Shown here: positions 22,989 to 33,300 of the stretch, piece after piece
Numbering within the stretch: the stretch's first letter is position 1
Layout: every line of letters starts with the position of its first letter
NCBI GenBank assembly: GCA_947650285.1
Contig: CANTFL010000310.1
Span: 1 to 64,000, forward strand
From: Hyaloperonospora brassicae
Taxonomy: Eukaryota > Oomycota > Peronosporomycetes > Peronosporales > Peronosporaceae
Direction: 5' to 3'
Length of the DNA stretch: 64,000 nt
Notes under the pieces: model-generated
Database searches by the model: none
What the model was told of the DNA's origin: nothing
What the model saw: only the letters and a program-made list of their open reading frames with translations
Position numbers and translations under genes: made by a program

Positions 22989-23576
22989 TTGATTCAGGAG
23001 ATAAATGGTCGAACGAAAATTGGGGGAAAGAAAGATAAGGGTGAGCTTACCATGCTGAAGGCAAAGATATCTACAGCCCTTATATTTAAAAATTTCGACC
23101 CGGATCGCCCTCCCATGATCATCGTCTATGCTAGCAAGTGGGCTGTCTTAGCGGCCCTGATACAGGAAAATGATGGCATGTATTATCGGGTGCCGTTTGA
23201 TAGACGTACTTTGAAGCCCAATGATCTTAATTACGGGACGGTGGAGAAGGAAGTAACGGCATTACTTCATGTATTTGGATGTATGCTATACTACACTAGT
23301 TTCACGAGAGATCACTGTGTTGACCCGACATTTCACCTAAGCGTAGTTGATGCAATATCGAGGGCTCAACAGGATATTATGACGACCGACTTCTTTGCTC
23401 TTAAACTGGACGGTGAAGGTGAAGAAATGCAAAAAAGGAGAGGAGGAGATCCTAGGTATCGTAGCATCGAGTATCATCCCGAGGAAAAAAGAGGAAGAGA
23501 TGATGAGTGCAACTTTCCCGCGAAAGGTCTGCCAACTCAAGATATCAATGCCATCATTAACGGTGAAAGTGAATGA
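22989..23576 (+). pseudogene. pol: RNase H (pol-linked) and connection, family X
   Basis: The frame encodes LIFKNFDPDRPPMIIVYASKW followed by AALIQENDGMYYRVPFDRR, LNYGTVEKEVTALL and HCVDPTFHL, the layout of the Ty3-type RNase H after the RT thumb. The usual first Asp of the fold is Tyr-Ala-Ser here, suggesting degeneration. The end of the frame is a Glu/Arg-rich linker leading to a second RNase H. Confidence 0.65.
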
Positions 23577-24147
23577 GGAGTGGCTGGTGGCCAGTTTTGA
23601 TGAATCGTCGAGGATAAAGGAGAAAGGTGGTTCATACAGTGCCGTGATATGGAGGCTGCCTGATTGGACGATCGTGGAGGTGGAATTCAGACAGGATCAC
23701 GACGTAACCGTGATCGGAGCTGAATGTAATGGCTTGCTATTATGCTTTGAGTTACTCGCCGAACTGGATAGGGGGCGACTAATCCTTGGTGTAGACGCCA
23801 ATTTGGTGATCCGACAGATGCGCGATGAGATCGACTGCAAAGAACCGGGCATTAAACTTCGAAGGCATAAAGCGTTGGAGAACTTACGATCCTGACCGAG
23901 TCATGAGTTCCTGCACATGAAGAGGGAATGGAACCAAACTGCGGATGAGTTAGCCAGCACAGCATTGCCGAAAGAAAAAGAAAGAACTGTTGTGGCTGAA
24001 GAAGATCGACAAGATCTTATTACTCTGACCCGTCTCGATAAATTGTTGAAGCCCAATCCGGATAGGCAGCTTGCTCGAATATCTGCGGTCACGAGGTCAG
24101 CCGAAAGGATACGCCATCTGCCCGAAGTGATAAAAGAGGAGATATAA
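23395..24147 (+). pseudogene. Second RNase H domain, family X
   Basis: From about 23570 the frame reads WLVASFDESSRIKEKGGSYS (first Asp), VTVIGAECNGLLL (Glu) and LILGVDANLVIRQM (Asp), then a stop at 23893-23895. The downstream frame 23917-24147 supplies REWNQTADELAS with the final Asp. This is an independent RNase HI-like fold after the pol-linked one. Dual RNase H architectures with an extra archaeal-like domain are known in plant and oomycete Ty3/gypsy elements. Confidence 0.75.
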
Positions 24148-24149
24148 CA

Positions 24150-25265
24150 GAGGATTAGTATTCAACGAATTGTACAAGCTCAGGATGAAGAGCGTTGGAT
24201 CGTCAACCTCAAAAGGCATCTGAATGGCAATATATCAAGCCTGAACGCTGGAGAAGTGAAGATATGCGAAAAACTAGCACCTGAGGACAAGATCCATGAG
24301 AAAGACCTGTTGTATTTCTGCCCCATGGCGAAAAGAGAATCCAAAGATCGCGATGGTCTGATGCGTCTAGTGATCCCAGAGACGTTGCAACAGGCCTTTT
24401 GCACCATTATAACGCAAGCTTGGTTGGGGGGCCACCAGGGTATTGGCAGGACGTATCAGAGGAGTAGATCGCGATTCCATTGGAGAGGGTTGTGCTGGAG
24501 TGTGCAACGATATGTAGGCGAGTGTATCGTTTGTGAGACCGGGAAAGGATGTCCACTGATCCATGGGGGATCGCCTGGTAATTCACAAGCAACCTACCCA
24601 ATCCTGATCATGTCAATGGATCATATCCCGTCGTTGCCTAACTCTTACACAGGGAACACGGACCTGCTCTTTTGGATGGATCTGTTCTTGGGGTATATGA
24701 TCGCAAAAGTTATCTCATCACGGACAGCACAGAATATTGCGGAGAATTACGAAGAATGCGTGCTACGACGTTTCGGAGCTAGCATAGCTATCTGGCACGA
24801 TCGGGAACCGGTATTTATGTCCGATGTTTTACAAGCTTTCAGCCAGATCGCAGGGCAAAAGCAGCGTGCCACCATGGCCTATAGACCACAAGCAGATATA
24901 ACGGCCGAACAAATGGTGCAAACACTGACGAGGTCGCTCAAAATGTATGTGGCTGATGTCGACACAGGATTTGGGATGATTATGCTGAACGGCTCCCATT
25001 TGCGATCAACACCGCACAAGGACGGATCCGGGGGGACATCCCATTCTATCTGATTCATGGTTGGAATCCGCGATCAACATTGGAAGCTACGCTATCAGAA
25101 TGGAACACGGGAACACGAGACCGGAACCCAAAGAGGTGGAGATAAAAGATCCAAAGGCAATACCAACGAGATCGGTCTGCAATGAGCCAAAAATTACGAG
25201 CCGCGATTCAGGAGAGAGCGGATCGACACAATGAAGACTTGGAGCCACACGAAGTCGAAGTGAGT
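24150..25265 (+). pseudogene. pol: Integrase, family X
   Basis: The frame at 24256-25053 carries the zinc-binding HHCC (GGHQGIGRTY...FHWRG...CIVCETGKG) and the catalytic core: Asp in MSMDHIPSLP, Asp in IWHDREPVFM and Glu in the ADITAEQMVQT segment, so the D-D-E triad appears retained. A frameshift near 24980 breaks the end of the core. It would insert the cDNA into the genome. Confidence 0.8.
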
Positions 25266-25273
25266 TTACAAGT

Positions 25274-25735
25274 ATGGCTATCCTGGATCGATTCAAGGAA
25301 GGATACGCGAAGAAGCTAGCGCATATGTGGCATGGTCCATTCCGAGTGGCAGATATATGTGGAGATCACGATGTAAAATTGGAGATCGCCAGAGCCCCAT
25401 ATCTGCTATTACCAAATATACATCTATCGAAGCTGAAGAAAGTTAAGACTTTCCCTGAACGGCCAAAGCATCAGCTTACGATGAATGAAGCAGACCGCTT
25501 GGAGTTGGACGAAGCTCTGCTACCAGAAGACAGATTAGAGAGCGATCTCAAGGAGAAAGAAAATGAGGTAAAAGAGGTATTGACGTGCGATCTAACGGAA
25601 AACCTATTATGGGCGAGTACACCGTCAGTTTCTGGTGATATGGAAGGTACATCCCGACCTAAGTTGGGTGGACGATGCCGATCTGAGTTGTGAGGCGATC
25701 TTGCAAGGGTTTAAGCGGATCCGAGTGAGTTGAAA
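25274..25735 (+). pseudogene. pol: Integrase GPF module and chromodomain, family X
   Basis: The frame 25274-25693 gives KKLAHMWHGPFRVADICGD, the GPY/F module of the integrase C terminus, followed by an acidic linker. A frame change near 25615 then gives RQFLVIWKVHPDLSWVDDAD and AILQGFKR, a chromodomain, placing X among the chromoviruses. The domain lacks some aromatic cage residues and is probably non-functional. Confidence 0.7.
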
Positions 25736-25815
25736 CCGTTTCGAAGCGATGCAGTCTCACGAAGGCAAGTAAGAAGAACCTTAACAGTTCAAAAAAGTAT
25801 GCTGGGAGGTAGATT

Positions 25816-25921
25816 ATGCGGATGGATAAGGTTGCAAGATGTTCTAGGCGCTGGCACATGCGAATGGATGGGGTTGCAAGATGTGGTAGGAGGTGGCACA
25901 TGATGATGGATAGAGTTACGT
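25816..25921 (+). repeat. 42-bp tandem repeat, 2.5 units
   Basis: Units start at 25816, 25858 and 25900, each beginning ATG(CG/AT)(G/A)ATGGAT and containing GGTTGCAAGATG in the first two. They lie directly downstream of the X chromodomain. Confidence 0.8.
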
Positions 25922-25948
25922 GTGTGAGTTTAAAGACAGACTATTGAG

Positions 25949-26025
25949 ATACCTAGCTGAATGATATATATCGGAAATGGAGACATTCATTTGCATTACC
26001 TAATTGAATGATATATATCGAGAAC
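25949..26025 (+). repeat. 49-bp spaced direct repeat
   Basis: ACCTAGCTGAATGATATATATCG at 25949 recurs as ACCTAATTGAATGATATATATCG at 25998, with two differences. It may be part of a degenerated 3' LTR of B. Confidence 0.65.
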
Positions 26026-26538
26026 GAATTTAAGTTGTGAAATTTTCAAACTGTAAATTACCAAAGAAAACGATTGAAAGACTTACACAAATTTGAAAGA
26101 CGATCGGGCACGAATACCGATCTTGGACTAAGATGATGGAGCAGGCATACTTGTCTTGTAGAGGAGGGATCTGCGATCCGGGGTGATTTCAGTAAGCGTT
26201 ACATAACTGATAGCGCCAAGGATCCTCTTGGTCTGCCATGTCCAACATCTCTAGCCGGTCGACTGGGTCGGCATTATGCCCCAATTCGGGATACCAAACT
26301 CGCTCTTTATGCATGCGCGAGTAATGCAAATAAGGAGGGATCGAGCAAATTATCCAGATCGCAGTGGCCGTCGCTCATTTCGCGGAGTACCTACTTCAGT
26401 GTATACTTCCAACGTGTTTCATATCGAAATCGACGCTGTTTATGTTAACGTCAAAACGCTTGCAGGAATCGATCAGATCGTCGTTGAGCCGGAGAGATCG
26501 GAAAATCATTTTTAGATTACCATAAAGCTTGCCGACGA

Positions 26539-26811
26539 CTAGACTCCAGCTCCCCCCTTCAGATAGCTAGTACGCATGTCCCGGTACCATCCGGTCATAG
26601 AGGACGATATAGGGGTCATGGATAAATCGAAATTTTCCCAAGGAGCTCCATCGTATAGAGCTTCAATGTGTTGCCGCAAGATCAGTTCAGGGTCTTCCAA
26701 GTCCCCAGTGGTCAAGGTCCGTCCGTGAGACTGGGACAAAAATAGGTAATTTCTGGGCTTGGAATAGTGGCGGAACAGCAGCTCAATCGTCATAGTCCTC
26801 ACGCAAACCAT
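26539..26811 (-). CDS. Unidentified coding-like ORF
   Basis: An open frame of 90 codons with varied composition (DLEDPELILRQHIEALYDG, PWENFDLSMTPISS). I do not recognise the family. It lies between B and F, in opposite orientation to B, among fragments that also look coding on the minus strand (26873-27079). Possibly part of an older element's gag. Confidence 0.3.
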   Translation of the reverse strand: MVCVRTMTIELLFRHYSKPRNYLFLSQSHGRTLTTGDLEDPELILRQHIEALYDGAPWENFDLSMTPISSSMTGWYRDMRTSYLKGGAGV

Positions 26812-27289
26812 CGCAATCAGCGATGCAGATCACCGGGCGATCTCGGAAGCTGTCCGGTAGAAAGGTGCCAAATTATCGGGAATCATACAGATCTCGTGAT
26901 TGCCGAAGTGGCAGAGAATTACCAAAATCGACATGAGAGAGGCCCCTTTTGGCCTCTTGGTGCACCTTAGGGTATGGCGTTATCGCTATCAGACAAATAG
27001 CGGTTCTAGAGTGCAGTGAACCCGTGGGGCGAACCAACAGAGCCGATCTCGCTGTGTGTTTCGCTTGGCAACGCCACATCTACATCGATAAAGTCATCAT
27101 CATCCTGAATGTCAATTACGGAAGCGGCCGCGGCCATAGTAGACGAGTAAGAGAGATAACGAGCGACGGCTGGCTTAATTTAGGCGGAAGCGAATACCGT
27201 TGGTCGCTCGCGATTGTCACAGACGAAGCGGAAGCATTTTGGGCGACCTGGGAGGGGTCTGGAGTTGCGGATCGGACACCCGATCTGTT

Positions 27290-27697
27290 TTAAAGATGAG
27301 CGGCCAACCTTGTTTCGGACAACGCGGACCGAGTCAGATCATCCGGACTAGAGTCAGACCCATTCGACTCCCCACTTCTAGATCCAAAGCAAGAAGCTGC
27401 AGATGGAGGCGGAGCATCGAACGATGGCACTGATGTAGTCGAATCTGGAAGTTTCATTGAATGTATGAGGGGTTCAACGATAGTGACCGACAGCCTGATC
27501 GGGTTGCGAAAGAACCCCTTGATCTTGACCTCGGTTGAATACGCCGACGCTAGGAAGGCGGGGCAGAGGATCTCGATTTGGACCTTCGGGTAGGCGATCC
27601 TGATCCCTGGGAAGCGAAAACAGGGGGCGATCCTGACTCCTGGGCAGCAGAAGCACGGGGCGACTAGGCCGGAGTAGCACCTCCGGGCTTCGATCAA
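27290..27697 (-). CDS. Ser/Pro-rich unidentified ORF
   Basis: A 135-codon frame whose C-terminal half is Ser/Asp/Pro-rich (SFDAPPPSAASCFGSRSGES). The plus strand here holds two imperfect direct repeats of about 33 bp (GCGATCCTGA followed by C-rich and GCAG-type sequence, near 27595 and 27629). No domain is recognised. Confidence 0.25.
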   Translation of the reverse strand: MIEARRCYSGLVAPCFCCPGVRIAPCFRFPGIRIAYPKVQIEILCPAFLASAYSTEVKIKGFFRNPIRLSVTIVEPLIHSMKLPDSTTSVPSFDAPPPSAASCFGSRSGESNGSDSSPDDLTRSALSETRLAAHL

Positions 27698-28475
27698 ATG
27701 GATAAAGCAAACGACTGGGATTAGAGTAATGCACTGTTTAGTATGTCGAAGTGAATACGGTGATCTAATTTAATTTGATCTTAATCCTGGTACAACACCA
27801 TTCACCGGTCGCGTATCTCGGTATAGTTCCGAAGCTGACAAATGAGGTTTTCCCGCGAGAGTTGTTTTAAAGTTACCTGCTAAGATGAAGATGACTTTCC
27901 ACTGGGATTGTTAATTTAAAAATAATATGTATTCAATATGTTTTGGTAATTCAGAATCAATGGCTGTCAGAAGCCGATGGCTCTCAGACACCAATTATAC
28001 GTGTGTTTTTTCCTTAATTGGCTTTTAAGTGTTACAATTGAGTAATTACACTTTTGTAAGAAAGTGCTGTAAAATCTTCGCCGTCTGATCCAAAATGGTT
28101 GTCCCCAAGACGGTCCTGCCGAAGCTTGGACCCGCCAGGTCCGCGTGGTATTTATGTATCCAGACGATTGAGACATTTCTACGACTTCCTACCTTCTAGA
28201 CACAATTAACACACAAATACACAATTTCCTCAGAACTCCTACTTATATGAGACATACACCTTACACAAATGGTTGGAACCTTAAATGCTAACAAATAGTT
28301 ACATTTTCTTCCTGTAAATGTGCCGCTGGCTTTCCAAAAGAGCCAAATAATCCACTTGCTTATTAATATCGCTGAGTGCAGCCAGGCTTTCTTCGACCTT
28401 CGCTAGAGACCGATTCAATTCCCCTTAAAAATTTAAAACATCCGGTCGAGTAGGGACTTGCCGGTGGTCAGCTAC

Positions 28476-28705
28476 TTATGCTGCTGTTGTAACATATCGT
28501 GATCGGCCTGGATAGAATGGATCTGAGCCTCTAAAGTATGTATATGTTGCTCCAGACTAGCCCGATTTAGACCTTCGACAGGCAGCAACTCTTGCGGATG
28601 AAGAATCGGCGCTGATAAAGGTTGAGTGTTCCTCATAGATAGTCTGCAATCACTCAAAGAATGTACGGTGTTGAAGTGTGAACTTGCATCAAACCGTACC
28701 GAAGC
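28476..28705 (-). CDS. Coiled-coil-like C-terminal fragment
   Basis: The end of the frame 28472-28885 reads LNRASLEQHIHTLEAQIHS followed by IQADHDMLQQQHK and a stop, with regular heptad spacing of Leu, Ile and His. The upstream part of that frame looks random, so only this part is claimed. The family is unknown; perhaps the end of a Gag or of a small regulatory protein. Confidence 0.3.
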
Positions 28706-29059
28706 TGGAAGGAGGAGACAAAGAGAGCGGACGGTCAATTCTAAGAGTCGATCTTTTCTTGCAGGTGATCTTCCCACGCAACAAACAATCGGTACGACTG
28801 CCGAAGTAAGCAATTTGTATCCGCTTCGCTCTCGAAGGTGGCCTCTCGATCCCACAAAATGTAGATAGTAGCCAACGTAGATCAAATGGCTTCTGCAGAC
28901 ACCCTCAGAATGTTGACTGCGGTGTCCACGGTCGGATACGATTCACTACGAGACTCTCATTTAGACAGGGTGTCTGACCTAGATGCGTCGAGTAGATCTG
29001 GCGATGCTTGGGGAGAGCTTGGCTCAAGTAGGCGACCTGGCGATCTCATGAGGATCGAT

Positions 29060-29345
29060 AGCGATCCGGCTGGGCCGAGATGGTTTATAAACTTAAGTCG
29101 ATCTCGAACCGTGGGATTATGCCCCCACCATGATCTGGCGACCTGGACGACAGGTCTTGGCCTGGTGACAGAGGCATGGATGGTCGTCCATCTGGTGATA
29201 TTATTGACATAGGTATTGAACTGGCCTGACCGAGATGATTTGCAGACCCAGGTAGATCTGGAACAATGGGAATATGCTCCCCATAACTTATTGATCTGGG
29301 TGACAGATCTTGATCCGGAGACAGAAGCACGGTTGAGCACTCCAA
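29060..29345 (+). repeat. Imperfect tandem duplication, about 160-170 bp apart
   Basis: Two blocks share CCGAGATG, TAGATCT/TCGATCT, a run of GGGA(A/T)TATGC(T/C)CCCC, GATCTGG and TGACAGA(G)GCA in the same order, at about 29070-29180 and 29230-29340. The intervening bases differ widely. Confidence 0.5.
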
Positions 29346-29459
29346 AGAATCCGACGAGGCGAAAGATGCGTAGTGGATGCAATGAGACCAATTTAATTGT
29401 TTGGATCAAAGTTGATAAGTGATTGAACCAAACCCGATTGCCGCCCTAAGGCCTTCAGT

Positions 29460-29464
29460 ACAGG
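29460..29464. repeat. Target-site duplication of F (left)
   Basis: ACAGG, matching 37177-37181. The first base of the LTR appears lost or changed (CTAATGGGG against TGTAACGGGG), so the junction is placed by the duplication. Confidence 0.75.
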
Positions 29465-29908
29465 CTAATGGGGTAGCCCGTTACACGAAATTGTCATTCA
29501 AACAATTTGGAAATAAAGAATATTACGTCGAATATTCTCTTAACAATATCACCAATTGTGGTGTTATTGTTGAGATGACCGAAGGGTCTACTCATTGGTT
29601 GATATCGTGGTGATATCAACCCACCAATCGCTGCTAGACGCGCGCAATGGGTGATGACTAGACGTTATCATACATACAGTTACATTAGTATAATCAAGTC
29701 AGGACAACAGAGATTCAAGAAGTTATAGGACTTGATTATATTAATACAGTTTTACTTTTACCAAGAGACTAGTATGACTACTTAGTCTCCTTTCCTTCCT
29801 CTGTGGTTTTCCTTAAAACACCTAGTACGTCACTTTCTACCACTGTGGTCAGTGGGAGTATACTACGTACTGGTCAACCAGTACGTAGTCAACAGTGCCC
29901 CGGTTTCA
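29465..29908 (+). repeat. 5' LTR of F
   Basis: It aligns end to end with the 3' LTR at 36732-37176. Near its 3' end a 12-bp hairpin (ACTACGTACTGG / CCAGTACGTAGT, loop TCAA) lies at 29862-29889. The end reads GCCCCGGTTTCA, a mutated GCCCCGTTACA. Confidence 0.9.
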
Positions 29909-29910
29909 CC

Positions 29911-29928
29911 TGGTAGCACTTTGTAGTC
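29911..29928 (+). other. Primer-binding site of F
   Basis: TGGTAGCACTTTGTAGTC begins two bases after the LTR. It is the same sequence as in D and E and fits priming by a tRNA ending in GCUACCA. Confidence 0.65.
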
Positions 29929-29958
29929 CGTCCAAGGACCACACTCACATCGCCCAAC

Positions 29959-31026
29959 ATGAACATGTTGTACGAAGCCGAAGACGATAGATTTCACAAA
30001 AATCGTGAAAGCAACTCTTATTTGAGCGACATTGAATGGAGTGCGATCGAACGAATGAGTTCGACCGTTGGCGAGGAAGCCATCTGGGCTATGCTATCCT
30101 CAAGGGATAGGGACCAGCAACATGTCGTCATTAGCAAGTTCGTGCAACGAGAAATTGATGAGTCGCGAGCGCAGGTGACCTTGTTGCAACAACAAGATCA
30201 CCAGCGGAACGAAGAACTGAGACAGGCTTAGTCCGCGCGGTCGACGCGTGAGCGTCGACCTGGGTCTATAAAGCTAGAGATCTCCGAGTATCACGGAGCC
30301 GAGGACGACTCCCTGTTGAGATGGTTCGTCGAAGTCGACGATGTCAACGAGGCCCGTTACATCGATGATGAGCGAATGCAAGTTGCATTTGCTCAGTTGT
30401 ACCTGGCACGGGACGCCAGGAATTGGGGCCTGAATTTCTAGCTGCACGACCCACATGTGTTTTGGCTGTTAAGGACCTTCAAGTCCCTGCTCAGTGAGAC
30501 GTTTGAGCCGCCCAGAGCAGAGTTCAGGACTCTTTCAGAGCTCCGGCGAACCAAGCAGGGTAAGCGTAAGGTTCACGCTTACGCTTAGCACGTACGCTAC
30601 CTTGCAAGCTGCATGGTAGTGAACCCTGTGAGTGAATTTGTGTTGATCACAATATTCATTCAAGGGCTGTCCGATGGTCTCGTTAGGGATTACCTGTTCC
30701 GCGGAGAGCTAAATACGCAATTTAAAGCAGTCTTTGCTGCGGAGCAGGAAAACTTTAGTGTGAGACAGGCTCACACTACGCTGTCCCCTTTTCGTCCGCA
30801 GAGACGATTAGCGGTCGGAGGTCCAGAGCCAATGGACCTCTGTGATGTTAAGGGCGAGAAACCTCGCCCTGCAAATGACAAGCGATTGGTGAGATGCCAT
30901 CGCTGTCGTAAACTGGGACACTATGCATATGAATGTAGTATCTTCCGCTCAGCACCGCGAGGGTCCGTTGCTGTTGCGAAGTCGCAACAGCAAGGTGGAC
31001 CATCAAAAACCGGTCGGGATCAGTAG
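29959..31026 (+). pseudogene. gag: Gag pseudogene, copy F
   Basis: ATG at 29959 opens a 90-codon frame ending at 30229-30231; further stops follow near 30439 and 30586. The last open part (30613-31026) holds the end of the gag core and a CCHC knuckle at 30895-30936 (CHRCRKLGHYAYEC). Several DNA hairpins are conserved with copy A by paired substitutions, for example 30756-30778 and 30851-30870. Confidence 0.85.
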
Positions 31027-31106
31027 GGGTGGAGCGCCCTACTGATACAGCTACATAAAGAGAATTTTCAAATCTCCTGAAGAAGGTTGCTCCCGACACA
31101 CAATTT

Positions 31107-31720
31107 ATGTGTGTCTCTGCACCTGGTGATGAGGTGTCACTCATCACTTTGAAGTTAGAAGTGACAAAAGACTTGTCACTTCGCGCCCTAGTTGACTGTG
31201 GGGCGTCGAACAATTCTGTTCGTCGCCAGTCGCTAGAGGCAGGAAGTTTTAACTTAGTGGAGCGGGAGATCCCTCCAACGAATATGACGGTGCGCCTAGC
31301 GACAGGCACATCGATCACTGTGAGAAACGTGTAGTCGGAATCCACTACACGTTAAGAGGCGAACAGTAGGATGATGAATTCATCGTACTCGACCTGAATG
31401 ACAAGTTTGCTGTCATCCTAGGACTACCTTGGCTCAGGAAATACAAGCCAAGGGTGAGCTGACAGCATCGATCAGTTACGATACCTGCTACTTGTTCCTC
31501 AGATGACGACCTGTAGAATGTCTTGTAACGCCCACATTTACGTGGGTGTACTACGAGCGAGTGCGATGGCGTCACTTGTGGTACGGTCGTTAGCACGACT
31601 GTACAAGAACACAATGTAGATGATCACTACATTGTGGAGAAAGCTCTCTTGGACCCTGTGGAAGTGATTTCCTAGGAAACAATCGAGACATTGAACGTCT
31701 TGGTTAATGACGGATCAAGC
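31107..31720 (+). pseudogene. Protease, copy F, with internal deletion
   Basis: The frame 31107-31334 has ALVDCGASNN, the active-site loop. Later stops and frame changes follow. Compared with A, about 300 bp of the polar linker (A positions near 2010 to 2310) are missing around 31645. It is non-functional. Confidence 0.75.
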
Positions 31721-31807
31721 GTAGGCGCTTACACGCTTGATCTGGTTGCGCCTCCGAAACTAACTTTGGAGATAACTTGATTTCCAACGCTAGAACCGAG
31801 ACGGTTC

Positions 31808-33297
31808 TTGCGCGATCTGCGTAGTGGCAAAGTCAAGCAGATCTGCATACTCGTCACAGAGGATGAGTATGTGGCCGATATTCGATCAGCAACGGTATTT
31901 GCTGAGAACGAGCGGGTTCTCAGCAGCTCATCGATGGACGAAAGTGTCCTCGATGAGAAGACTCGGATTGAGCGATACACGTCTCAATCCTGGGAGTCAC
32001 TTCAGGCAAATCCTTTGTATAAGGATTTGATCGAATTCAAGGATGTATTCCCTGAATCCGTACCTTGCGAGTTGCCTAAGGACAAAGGCACTCGACACGA
32101 GATCGAGCTCAAACCGGGCTCGAAGTACTGTGTCATGAAGCTGTGGCCACTGCCTCGTGAACAAGTACTAGCGATCGACAAGTTCTTTGCCGATCGCTTA
32201 GCAGCGGGCCATGAGAGGGAATCAACATCCCCTCACAGCTCTCCGACCTTCTGTGTGCGAAAAGCTACAGGAGGGGGCGGATAGTGCACGCATTCAACAA
32301 ATTGAATGCTGCAACGGTACCGGATTAGACGCCGATGCCAAGGTAGGACGTAATCATAGATGGTATGTCAAAGAGTACCATCTTCTCGTCCATGGATCTG
32401 ATGGATGGATTCTATCAGATCCTTATGCGTGATCGGGACGTCCCGTTTACGGCAGTGAGCACCCCGAGCGGTATGCTGTGGGAGTGGCTAGTGATGCCAC
32501 AGGGGCTGAGCAATGCCCCTGCAACATTCAACAGATGTGTAACAAATCTGTTGAGACCGGTGCGAGACGTCGCACCGAGTTACTTCGACGATGTGTTCGT
32601 CCATAGCCGAGCTATGGACGGAAAGACGGACGTTGAAGTTCACAGAACTCACATTCGTCAGGTTCTTCAACTTATGCGCACGCATAAGTCGTACGCCAAT
32701 CTTAAGAAGTGTTTCTTCGCGGCAAGCGAAGTACCACTTCTTGAGTGCATCGTGGGGAAACACGGCGTACGCCCTGATCCCGAAAAGATCAAGTCGATCA
32801 CCGACTGGCCAGTGCCAGTCGATGTCAAGGGACTTCGAAAGTTCCTTGGGCTAGCGGCGTACTTACATAAGTACTCGCGCAATTACGCCGAGATGACTGT
32901 TCATCTTTCTTGTCTGCTCAAGAAAAATGTCAAGTGGTCATGGAACGCTGAGTGTCAGCGTTCCTTTGAGGGTATCAAGCAAAGCTTGATGCAATCGCCG
33001 ATCTTGGCGATTGCAGATCAGGGCAGACCTTTTTATGTGGTCTGTGACGCCAGCGATTTTGCGATCGGCTGTGCGTTAATGCAGTATGACACAGACGGCG
33101 CAGAGCGCGTCGTCTTCTATCAATCGCGTCAGCTGCAAGCCGCTGAGCGCAATTTTTCAGTGCATGACAAGGAGCACCTTTCCATGGAGTACGCACTGGC
33201 TAAGTTTCGGGTCTATCTCCTAGGAGATAGACCGTTCATCGTCTATACGGACCATGCGTCACTACGCACAGCCGTAAACAGTCCACACCTCTCGTGA
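31808..33297 (+). pseudogene. pol: Reverse transcriptase and RNase H, copy F
   Basis: Two long frames (31808-32284 and 32365-33297) are separated by a one-base loss at about 32275: the codons for Gly-Gly-Trp-Arg lack one T, giving GGGG and a stop. The second frame has SSMDLMDGFYQI, SYFDDVFV and the RNase H motifs CDASDFAIGCAL, KEHLSMEY (Glu, with the usual KELLAM changed) and YTDHASL, ending at a TGA at 33295-33297. D and E carry the identical one-base loss. Confidence 0.9.
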
Positions 33298-33300
33298 AGG

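Larger units (their letters stand above)
15952..25735 (+). mobile_element. Family X Ty3/gypsy retrotransposon, long copy B
   Basis: A single long element in plus orientation: a 1.2-kb leader, gag-like region, aspartic protease, RT, RNase H, a second RNase H, HHCC integrase with a GPF motif, and a chromodomain. All coding parts are interrupted. The first 2 kb recur in inverted and direct orientation at 6806-8792 and 37194-39180. I found no clear 3' LTR; the 3' limit is set at the end of the chromodomain. Confidence 0.75.
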
